A stretch of 64,000 nt of DNA from Gari tellinella. Its lineage: Eukaryota > Mollusca > Bivalvia > Cardiida > Psammobiidae. Shown piece by piece: positions 39,701 through 51,700 of the stretch (positions are counted from its first letter, which is position 1; every line of letters starts with the position of its first letter). The DNA lies in contig OV277866.1 in assembly GCA_922989275.2 (NCBI GenBank), forward strand, positions 53,683,246 to 53,747,245, in the 5' to 3' direction. Under the pieces are notes generated by a model, which worked only from the letters and a program-made list of their open reading frames with translations, did no database searches and was not told the DNA's origin. The translations under genes and the position numbers were made by a program.

Positions 39701-42700
39701 TGAATAGCATACACGAACCAAGATGGCTTCTCGATGACCGTCGCTGAATGGCCTATAGCCGATCTAGGTTATTTTAAGATATCTATGGTACTAACAGTTA
39801 TACTGCCTGTAATAGAGATACACTGGTCATACACTACAAACGTGAGAGAATCTGTCCGTGGGCGATTGCTGGTACTAACAGTTATACTGCCTGTAATAGA
39901 GATACACGGGTCATACACTACAAACGTGAGGGAATCTGTCCGTGGCCGATTGCTGGTACTAACAGTTATACTGACTGTAATAGAGATACACTGGCCATAT
40001 ACTACAAACGTGAGGAAATCTGTCCTTGGCCGATTGCTGGTACTAACAGTTATACTGCCTGTAATAGAGATATACTGCTCATACACTACAAACGTGAGGG
40101 AATCTGTCCGTGGCCGATTGCTGGAACTAACAGTTATACTGCCTGTAATAGAGATACACTGGTCATACACTACAAACGTGAGGGAATCTGTCCGTGGCCG
40201 ATTGCTGGTACTAACAGTATTACTGCCTGTAATAGAGATACACTGGTCATACACTTCAAACGGGAGGGAATCTGTCCGTTGCCAATTGCTGGTATTAGTT
40301 AACAGTTATACTGCCTGTATTAGAAATACATGTACATTAAAATACAGTGTTTCCTCCCTACACCGGCCCCCGAACAACGATTCTTTCTCTACAACTCTTG
40401 ATGCTGGTCCAAAAAATAAACAATTATGTCCGACCTTTTCACGACTGCAATATCGTCTGCTTAAAATTGTTATCTGCTGTTTTCTCAAAGTTACGTATTT
40501 GACATTGTGATAAATTTTGATAATAGAAACAAAAAGATGAATGACAATCAGTTTGAACCAGGATAAGACGCCGCATAACGCGGCGTCAGGTCTAGATTCA
40601 GACTGTTTGCAAATTTACCCTGATGGTAGGAATTTTCTCTCTCTATATCAACTACCTCCGTATAGCGCACGCCCTTTTTGTCTCACATATGGTGTTGTTG
40701 TACTGTATTATCAATCAATGTTGATACAGGAGATGAAAATGTATCCTACACATATTAACACTTTACTCCAAAGATACAGATTTATGTTTTTAATTTATTA
40801 CTCAACTGAAGAAAATAGTTCAAGATATACAGTCATGAATTTCTATATTATGACTCATTGTAGTTAGGTTTGAAGTAAGCAGAATGCGCCTTAACCTTCC
40901 TTAGCAGCCACCTATCTATTTAACACAAAATTGACATTGGCCTTTAATGGATCTGGCCCAAAATCAATATAGCTGTGTGCATCCCTGTAAGTTACTTGCA
41001 CAAAAAAAATTCGTCCTGCCATAAAACGTTCTGGGGTCCGTTTTATAAAACTTCGTACGACAAAAACGTTTGTAAGTCAAAACTTTAAAAAACATTTTTT
41101 ATTTCTCCATCTAGGCCTGTTTTGTGACATCTCCTTGGAATCGTCTTTTCCAGACGAGTCCAAGGAGATGTCACAAGATAGGTTAAGACGGAAAAATAAA
41201 TAATAATTGAGACTTTTATTATCTGTCGTACGACAACATTTGTCGTACGAAGTTTTCTGGAGCGGGCCCTTGAAATTGAAGCGTAAAATGAAGAGCTCCG
41301 ATCAGGCAAACTCACCGCTAGGTAGGTCAGCGTTGAAGTAAGCACTTGATCTTCTCTCATAGATAGATAGGGAGTTGTTCTCTGAGGTGTCGGCATCACT
41401 GTACAGGAAGCTTGTTACTGGTGTATTCTGAACTAGGTAGTCTTGTACTGTTAGGGAAGCTGAGGCTAGTGTTATGATCGGCGTCGTAGCTGTAATAATT
41501 AGTAAAATGCTGTGTAAGCTGAGGCCAGTGCATGATGGGCAATGCAGCTGTAATAATGAGTAAACAGTTTGTAAGTTGAGGTCCGTGTTTTGATGGATAT
41601 TGTATATAAGGATGTGAAAGTTGAGGCTAGTGTTAGTATCGTATAGTAGTGCAGCTGTAATTATGAGTATAAGACTGTGAAAGCTGAGGCCAGTGTGTTA
41701 TGAGGGGCATTGCAGCTGTAATGAGAAGATAAGGATGTTCGAGCGCTGAGGTCAGTGCTATGATTGGTTATGTAGCTTTAAAGGCACAATCCCGCTCAAA
41801 TTGGTGTTTAAAACGCGCAATTTCTTATATGTGTGCATTTTCTATGTATTAAAACTAAGTGAAATCGAGTGTAAGAAGCCTGACATATGCACCCACTTCG
41901 TAAAGAATCCTACCTAAATGTGTCGTATTCTTATCGTGGTGGTTTACATTATAAGCGGGTTTGTTTACAAATAAGATTACGGGCTGGTTCCGAGAACTCT
42001 CGATCGATCGCATAAAGGTCACGTGATTGATTCGGCCGCGACAATGTGTATCATTGCATCAGTTTAACGGCCAAACTTAAAGGAGTTGTCTCTCTTTGGT
42101 TGTAAAGCACTCGACTTGTTGTATAGAATTATGCAAATGAGCTTTACCGAGTATGTCCGTAAATTTTCGTCGCTATTCAAAAATAAACAAACTTGATTAC
42201 TTGTTTCCACAAATTTCACTGTTCGTTAGCAATATTGCTTCAAATATCACCACGTATTACTTCTTTTTATATGGAACGCTTACGATAGTGACATAAATTT
42301 CATGTAAGAAAAATGTTAGATTCTGTTTATGTGGGAGTAATATAGTGGCTTTAATGAAGATATAAGGTTCTGTAAGTCGAGGCCAGCGTTATGATAACTG
42401 TTGCAGCTGTGATTATTGGTGAAGAGTAAACAACGCTGAAAAATAATATAATGTTTTGATATATATTGTGGTCGTAATACAAAGTACAAGGCTGTAAAAG
42501 ATGAGGCAGATGTTAAGCTTGGCAATGTAGCTGTAATGAAGAGCATCCTATCCTGTGCAAGCTGCAACAGACGGTGTAATGATTAGCATTTTAGCTGTAC
42601 AATGAAGACTACATGGCTGTGCTAGCTAAGACTGGTGTAATGATGGGCATTGTATGTGTCGGCGTAATGATTCTTGTTATAGCTTTGATGAAGAATATAA

Positions 42701-45700
42701 GCTTTTATAGCAGAGGTCTGTGTTACGATGGGTATTGTAGATATACTGAGATCGTTCTCAAAACAAGTGCTTGGAAATAAGCTTAGATTCAACTCAAACT
42801 CTTAATAACATTGGGACCTGGCTCCGAGGTTATAAAGCGTTTGAGCTGAGTCTAAACTCATTCCAAAGCATTTGATTGGTCAGATTTGAGCCTAGGCTCA
42901 AATCTGCCCGATCAAATGCTTGGGAACACACTCAGACTCAACTAAAACGCTTTATAACCTCGGAGCCTGTACTTACATGCTATATAAGAGACTTTGATTC
43001 CATAATTTCTATCATTGTATGCCTCCACCGTACTCCAGTCATACGTGTCCCCTGGTGATTGGTCACCGTCAACAATATTAATACGTCGAAACAAATTATC
43101 CAGTGTACTGTCTGTGAAAGCTTTAGATTCGTACAGCAGCATATCATCACCCTGCATATGCCTAGGAAAAGGAAATATAGGATATGTAATGAGTCGATGT
43201 TTAAGACAAGCTGATCTCAAACGAGTCTAGAATTGAAATGTTATTGCATTAAAGCGATCCTTGGCGAGCTTAATAACTTTTCTATTCTAGACGAGTTTGA
43301 GATCAAGTTGTATCAAACATCGACGAGTGACAGATTCTTTTTCTCACATTACCAACGATTTAAGCTATTTTTAAAGCAATATATGCCTTTTTTGGAACCC
43401 TGGTGACGTCAAAAACGCCGTTATAAATAGTGACGTTTTAGTGACGTCATCAAAGTGATCTTACACATGTTGAAGATAAGATATTCGTCATCGTTGTTCG
43501 CTATAGAAAACAGGGGTAGTTATGTGAGAAATAAAATATCTAAATGACAGGTGGCTGTTTAAATCAATGTGACAGTATTATAGAAATCTCCAAAAGAAAA
43601 TTTCTGTTTTACTTTCATTTGTTTTAAGCAGTCACCTGCCGTAATCACCTAATTATTAACACAAATAAGAGGTTAGTTTTACTTTACATGTACACCAGCA
43701 TATTTATTTTATGCCTTGAAAGGGGGAATAACTGTTACTTCATCCGCATATATTAATCTTACTTATGCATTCAAAGGGGCTATAACTGTTACATGTCAGA
43801 AAAGATTCATATACAACGTTCCCTCTCTGCAACAACACGCAACGGGAGACACAAATTGTGTGCGTCGTCTGATCTGGATTAAAGATGTTAGTTACTCGTT
43901 ATTATTTTTTCCTGTCAAAGTGTCCATTACGTAATTTTGAGAAAAATAGCAGACCGCACTTTTACGCAGACGACATTGCAGCATTGAATAGGTATGGTAT
44001 TATTGTCCTGTTTACGTAACTCTGACATGGGCCGTTGTAAGTAGAGGGTCGTTGTTGGGGGCGTTGTAGAGAGGGAGCACTGTAGTTTATGCATTGAAAG
44101 GGGGAAAACTGTTACTGATACAGATCAGCCATTCTTTTTCTGAGCTGGTGTATCATTTCACACAAGCTGGCTTCAAAACTTCTAATTCTTAAAATATAAT
44201 TACATTGTATATATACTCTATAGCAACTTTCTGTACTGTTTTGTTCTGCGCTGCATTAAGCTTTTACGAGTTTGTGCTTCGGTACTGCATTATGTTACCA
44301 CTTTAGAAAGTGCTCCCTCTCCTACAACGACACTAAATGGTAGACACAGATTGTGTGTTTTTTTCGGAGGGAGTCGTTGTAGGTAGGGGAAATTAATACT
44401 TGGCTTACATTTGCCTGGTAACGCTGCGTCTTATCTGGATTCAAGCTGTTTGTCACTCATCATGATATTCATTTTATCAAAACCTCCACGTATACATGTA
44501 TATATGTGACTTTGAGAAAAACAACAGACAACAATTTTAAGCAGACGATATTTTAAGCAGACGGCAAGGGTCGTTGTACGGAGCGAAACGTTGTTGGGTT
44601 CGTTGTAGAGAGGGAACACTGTAAATGCTAATGCAGTTTCTTTGACTGGGTTGACATGCCCTTACTTTAACAGGGCTCCAGATAAGAGGGAGTAAACTGA
44701 ACAAACCCAACATTTTCTAACTCATTTCAGCATCAAATCATATGGCGTTACTACTCATTATAATCGTCTCGAAGATAATAGGGTTTAATGCATTATGCAG
44801 AAATAAAGATTTCAGCAGTTTCTTTGACAGGGTTGACTACATGCCCTAGGTAACTTACCAGCCTATGAAGTCTCCTTTCTGCACAACAATTCTGCTTGCT
44901 GCACTCACAGTTAGTGTGTTGATACCAGTAGCTACAAGTACATATATTAGCCGATGGTTATACAAACAGTTTAGCGGTGATGATTACACTTGTCTCATGC
45001 AAACAGTGAAGACCGTGATCTGAGGACTCCTAATGTTTTGCATACTCTAGAACAGTTTTCAGTGGTTTACATGTACAGTCAAACCTCTCTATTACGACCA
45101 TTTAAACGAATGGTAATTGATAGTTCAAAATTCTGGTGAAAGACAGGACGCCCATTCAGGAGCATTTCGTCTACCTGTAATCTTGCATTAAACAGTTGCC
45201 TGTCATAAACACCTAATAACCAACAAAATTACGTGGTCGTAATAGAGGGATGTTATTGTATAGTATAAATTTCTTATTGAAACCCATATAACTTACCTGC
45301 TACATTCAAATGGTTTTCTCCAATCATTTCATAAACATTTGTAGATTTCCTTCTCCACACGTGGAACTGAATAGTTCCTATTTTCCCCGCATTTATTTGC
45401 CATTGGGTCACAACCCCACAACAAGAGAACGTGTAGCCCGCTGACTCTACCATATAGGTGAAAGCTGCAACAAAGTAACACATCAGCGTTGAAAATTATG
45501 TAAAGCTGCCCTCAAATAATTACTTTGTATAGCACCTTGAGCAAGTTACAGTGGAGAATCTGTTATTCTTTCCCAATAAACGCGTTTACGCTAAAACTAT
45601 TATTTGCAGTGCAAAAAGTTTGGAGCCAGATCAGACGCCGGGTAACCCGGCGTCTGATCAGGCTCCAAACTGTTTGCCACCAAGATAAACAAGAATTATC

Positions 45701-48700
45701 AGAATTGTCCAAAAGTTGTTCTTTTCTACGTTTTAGTGCTTTGCGTTTGCGTACGTTTGCGTTTAAACGGGAAAGAATAACAGATTCTCCACTGTAATCA
45801 TCGTTAACCCTTTCACTGCCAATTTTTTCGTGAGAGTTTTAGCCCTTCACCGTTTAATTGTCCTCTGCTTTACTTTTGTTGTCTGTAATTACGTTTCAAA
45901 GAGAAAAAATAAGGCAGTATGACTAAAGAAATTTCAAAACGAGTGCCAAACAGTTTGGGTCCTGTTTAGACGCCGCGTTACACGCTTTTAAGCGTCATTG
46001 AGTGCGAAATGGTTAAACTCTGATAAGGCCTGGGTATTTTTTAACAACCAGTTACGTAATAAACTGAATGGTATATACCATTCAGTTTATTACGTAATTA
46101 GTTGTTAAAAAATACCCAGGCCTTATCAGTACACAGTACGTTCGACTTTTGGGCTGCTTGATAGTAAAACTGGTCATATATAAGATATGATCCAAGGTTT
46201 TATAAAGCATTTTGAGTTGAGTGCGAGATCATACTCAAGCATTTTATTGGTAAATTTGACCAAACGCTCAAACCTGACCAATAAAATGCTTCAGAACGAT
46301 CTTAGCCCCAACCCCAAACCCTTTTTAACCTTGGAAAATGTACTTCTATTTTTGCCGATTCACAAATTCTAAAGAAAGTACGAGTATAAAGGGGTATAAT
46401 TCATAAATATTTGTGACATAGTTATGTACCTTGTGTCATTTCATGAGGGTGATGACGAGAAAGATCATATTTTTCTTTCAAACTAATCCAATCAGAAATG
46501 AAAGAAGGAACATCACGAAGTAGACTGTGTCATTGCGTGGTAACATTGACAGTAATTAAAATAAGTATAAAGTAGAAAGGGGAATAACTTATTGCTGTTA
46601 CTAGTAGTAAATTGGATGAAACTGAACACTATAGTGAAGCTTTGAACAGAATAAGGCAAAATAGTACATAATTAGTACATGTATTATACGAATTCTATTT
46701 ATAAAGGTGCATAATTCGTTAAAAGTTTTGACAGAGTTATGGGCATTGTGTCATTTTATCTTGGTGACGAGGAATTCATAATCCTTTTAAGGGGGTAGGT
46801 GGCACCTTTGGAAAGTAATTATTAAATTCTTCAAACTTTGCATACAGACAGTAAAATTAGTTTCTATGACAAAACTGGTGAAAAAAGTGGGGGTACCGGA
46901 CCATTCTTTTTCACAATTTGAGATTTTTCAAGGCTACCCCCCAAAAATTGAAGCTTCACAAAAACTACTTTTTTGTACTACGGATTTTAAAACTTTATCT
47001 AAACAATCTATCTGTACAAAATGTATCCTAATTTAGATAGATAGATATGATTTTATTCTTCCTTCAGACTAACAAGTCCATGAGGCATGTAATGCATGTT
47101 GTAAACAAACAATGGCATGTAATACATAAACAAACAAACAGTTATGACAATAAAGATGCATTTAGCGGAGAAGATGTAAGTAAAGAAAAAATTAAAATTA
47201 TGATTTCAGTGATATTGACTTTAATCAGAATTGATATCATTATCACCATTATCATAACTTAATTTTCTTAAATCAAATATCTATTATATTTGTGTTAGAA
47301 AATACTGATGTCATAAGAATAAAATATATCTTATACTAGTAACATTTAAACAACTATTGGAACTCGAATTTAAATTAAAACATTCATTTGCACCGAAAAC
47401 TTATACTAGTAACATTTAAACAACTATTGGAACTCGAAGTAAACCAAAAACATTCATTTACATAGAAAACCTTTACAACCCAGCAAACAGACTAAACGTA
47501 GACTGAACTACTCCAAACAAGCAGTTCAACCTGGTACACTCCTTTTGCATGTAAGTACGTACATGTAATCATGAAGAATTTGAATCATCTTCATCATAAC
47601 TACAGTAATAGTCATCAGATTAAAGAGGTTTAGCTTGAAATGCATAGTGAACAAACATTGATAAATTTCTAACAGTCTTAACATCAAAACTAGTCATTAA
47701 TTTGGTAAATTTCAACATACTTGGCCTTTTCCAATAATATTCTGAAATATATTTTATTCTTAGATCTTGGAATTGAATACATTCTAAAACAAAATGAAAT
47801 TCATCTTCCAATGTGGAACATGCACTACATTTTCTATCATTGAATGCTATTGGCAATGGTTTATTCCATCTCCCTGTTTCAACTGCTAACCTATGAGAAG
47901 ATAATCTAAGTCTACTCATAGATGTACAAAACTTCCCTACATTAACAATATTTAGGTATGGTTGTATTCCAAAATTGGATATTTTTCTGTAACACAGAGC
48001 TCTACTTGATTCATTAAGCCTATCATTCCAATTCTGTACAAACTGATCATTTAACCTTTGTTTTACAAGTAATATAAACATTTTTGCATCACCGACAGTT
48101 TGTGATAACCAAACGTGGTAGAACCCTAAGCGACAAATAAGATCTTTCAATAGGAGAACACCAGTTCACATAATTATTTATTTCATGCTCATCTTTCAGC
48201 AAACGATATATTTTTGTTATATATTTATCTTCTTTTGTATGTAAAATCTTAACCCAGTACTTAATAATATTTAAGGATCTTTTAGTTTGGTATGTAAATC
48301 TTCCTAGCTCTCCATAAATGAAATCATTTTGAGTCGTTCGTTTTACACCTAAAAGTATTTTGCAAAATTGTAGGTGGGTCCTTTCGATAGAAGGTGCATT
48401 CGAGAAGCCCCATACCTCACTACCATAATTCAGTATTGGACTTATTAGTTTATCAAACAGTTCTAATTTGTGAGATGGGCTTATATATGTAAACTTATGT
48501 AAGTGTTTATTCATCTTAAATATAGCCTTGTGTGCTTGACCCGCTAACGCAATTTGGGTATGCTGAAACGACCCACCAGATGTAAAAGTAACCCCTAAAT
48601 ATGTGAATTTGGTAAGGATTTCTATTTCTGTACCGTCATAATAAAACTTTTGATGAGAATGTAGTTTCCCACCTTTTCTGAATACCATTATTTTTGTTTT

Positions 48701-51700
48701 ATTTGTGTTTACCTTTAGTTTCCACGTATTGCAATATTCTTGAAGAATATTTAACCCTTTTTGTACCTGCGATGCATTTTCTGCAAACAGTACAATGTCA
48801 TCTGCGTATAGTATTAAAAATACTTTAAATAAATCTATATTTAAACCATCTACACCACCTTTGATGTGTTCATCTTCTAGATCATTTAAAAACATTGAAA
48901 ACAGAAAAGGCGATAAACACACACCTTGTCTTACACCTAAAGTGCATGGCATAGTATCACCAAGCTTATTATGGTATTTTACTCTTGATTTAACACTTTT
49001 GTACATCGATTGTATTATGTTAAGCATATTTCTTCTGACACCTAATTTTATTAATTTGTACCACATATTTTCACGAACTACATAATCAAAGGCTTTTGTA
49101 AAATCATCAAATGTACAAAATAATTGCTTTCTCCTATTAATGAAACTTGATATAAGACCATTTAAAACAAAAATATTATCTACAGTACTCATATTAGCTC
49201 TGAACCCAGCTTGGGCTTCAACATATACGTTATAATTTTCAGCCCAGTTTTGCAATCTATTATTTAATACTCTAGTAAATAATTTTCCGATGCAGCTTAA
49301 TAATGTGATTCCTCTATAATTCGTTGCATCATCTGGATTCCCTTTTTTATGCAGTGGTATTATATATCCCTCAGACCATCTGTCCGGAAAATAACCCAAT
49401 CTAAATATCTTGTTAAACATAGATTGGAGAACAGGCATGAGAATTTGCTCTGCATTTATTAAGAATTCATTGAGTATTAAATCTGGACCTGCCGATCGAT
49501 TGTTTTTTAACTGTTTAATAGCTTTATGAATCTCTTCATTCAAAATATCCTTATTAAGTTCATCAAACATAATATTAAATTCATGTTTTTCATATCTTTA
49601 AATAAAATGCAGTACATCTTCATCTGGAGTAAAGAAAGGATCACTAGAATTGTTAATAGTTTTGAAGTACTTTTCAAAAGCTGACAATGGAATATTTGCT
49701 GGTTTAATGCCAGCAGTTTCCTTGAGTAAATTCCAATATTCTCTGGCATTCTTTCTTTTTGCATTTACCATAGTAAGAAAAAACCCTGAAAATAAAGTTT
49801 TTTCAAGATCCACAATAAAAATGTTTGATTTCACCGGAAAGGAGTAAAGTTTACCCCACCCACTTTGTTCTAATGGGAGAAAAAGGCACAGTGAAACTTG
49901 CCCTACAAATTGTAGCAAATTAAATACCAACTTTTTTATTTGTTGATTTTAGCCTTGCAAACATTAAGTTTTAGTGAAATAGCAAATAAAAACACAGGGT
50001 CCCGGATCTTTAAAAAAAGATATAGATCATTTTATTAAAAAAATCCATTTTTTCTCATTTTTTCACTTTTTGGTGTATTTTTACCAAAAATTTTTTTTTT
50101 TCAAAAAGATATCATTTGATCTATTGAATTATCTATAATTTATACTAAAACTGTACTACCATGAACATTTCATGCTTATACTCTGAGAAATTGAAATGAA
50201 ATCGGATGTAACACAATGCAACCTACCTATGAAAACGGTGTATGCTGTAAACTACGAATAGGACATAAAACTTAAAAAGTCCCGTCCCGAACGAAAATCA
50301 AATTTTTCCCGGGAAAAAAGTATTTTATGACTGTATGCATTCACCAAAAATGAGTTCTTAACATTTTTCGAAAAATGAGTTCGTAAAATATTTCGGAAAT
50401 TTCATAATGCTCAAAAAGACAGGCCGACATCCTTAATCAAATCAACTCATCAGGCATCTAAGTGGTAAAGAGTTTTGAGCCCTATAATCAGATTTTTTAC
50501 ATTCAGGAAATTCACCGTGCGGCTGTAACTGTAAGTAAACTATTTACCGCGGTTGACGTCTGGCCCAGAAGATATGACTCCAGCACTCGGATCAGATGAT
50601 CCAGCCGTAAAGGTACCGGCTCCGCACACTTGTGTAGCTGAAAATAAAGAACAAGAGCATCACGGTGACACAAAATACATCCGCCATGGTGAAAGTACCC
50701 GCCAAGTAAATGATACGCAGGCAAAACGCAAGATTCGGTTTGAAAACAATGTTCCCTCCCTTAAACAGCCCTCCTTACAACAACGCTTTTCGCAGGTCAC
50801 TAAACTAAACAATTATGTCTAACGCTTTTACTGGTGCAATATCGTTTAATTTAAAGTGTCGTGTGCTGTTTTTCTCAAAGTTACATATAAGTGGACATTT
50901 TAACAGGATAAATAATATAATTACGAGTGACAAATAGCTTGATAGGCGGCGTCTGGTCTGGATTCAAGCTGTTTGCAAATGTAAGCCATGTCTTAATTTG
51001 ACCTCCCTATAACAACTCCCTACGAACAACACGTGTACACAATTTGTGTTTCCCATTGGGTGTCGTAGAGAGGGAGCACAGTTTATGAGATACAGTGGAG
51101 AATCTGTTATTCTTTCCCGTTTAAACGCAAACGTACGCAAACGCAAAGCACTAAAACGTAGAAAATAACAACTTTTGGACAATTCTGATAATTCTTGTTT
51201 ATCTTGATGGCAAACAGTTTGGAGCCTGATCAGACGCCGGGTTACCCGGCGTCTGATCTGGCTCCAAACTGTTTGCACTGCAAATAATAGTTTTAGCGTA
51301 AACGCGTTTATTGGGAAAGAATAACAGATTCTCCACTGTATGAGACTTTGGATGGTAACTACTTATGTGACTGCGGACAGACGAACGGACAGAGGGAGGG
51401 ACAGGTTTTTAAAGTCTTTCTTTGACTGCAAGCAATGAGCAATTTAAACATTGCTCTTTCAATGTTTAATTCCAATATGGGTGCAGCTGAGTTTCCAATT
51501 GAAAATAATTGTACATTATACAGTAGAGTTCTATATTGTGTTACGGTGAACTATCAAAAATTTAATTCGCAGTGTTTCTAGTTACAGCCAGACTTGTATT
51601 CTGCAAACACTAAAAAAAACAACACATTTGTAGTATTTGTGACAGGTGGCAGCTTAATGCAGTAGGAGTCCAATAGGAGTCTTCTGCATTTCCTTTTACC

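Larger units (their letters stand above)
47040..49930 (-). mobile_element. Decayed LINE with reverse transcriptase, inside intron 2
   Basis: On the minus strand, from about 49930, there is a fragment with REYWNLLKETAG and FTPDEDVLHFI. An in-frame TAA near 49605 is followed by a long reading frame (49570-48089) carrying a full reverse transcriptase fingers-palm region: SAGPDLILNEFL, IIPLHKKGNPDDATNYRGIT, EAQAGFRANMSTVDN, TFDDFTKAFD, LGVRQGVCLSPFLF and YADDIVLFAE. A frameshift near 48130-48150 leads into a C-terminal part with CSACSTLEDEFHFVLEC, a zinc-knuckle-like CxxC...HxxxxC. The 3' region ends near a GATA/TATC tract at 47040. The 5' end (endonuclease) is missing. It is jockey/CR1-like in character, in the same orientation as the host gene, and probably inactive. 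Confidence 0.85.

Noticed and set aside
36060..39707. Plus-strand open frame of about 1215 codons across the 84-bp array
   Set aside because: It is the antisense reading of an array whose minus-strand copy is a true cadherin exon with matching splice phases. Openness follows from a stop-free 84-bp unit, and the 5' and 3' ends have no gene-like context.
36055..40257. CRISPR array, because of regular 84-bp spacing
   Set aside because: The whole unit is repeated without unique spacers, the genome is eukaryotic, and no cas-like gene is present.
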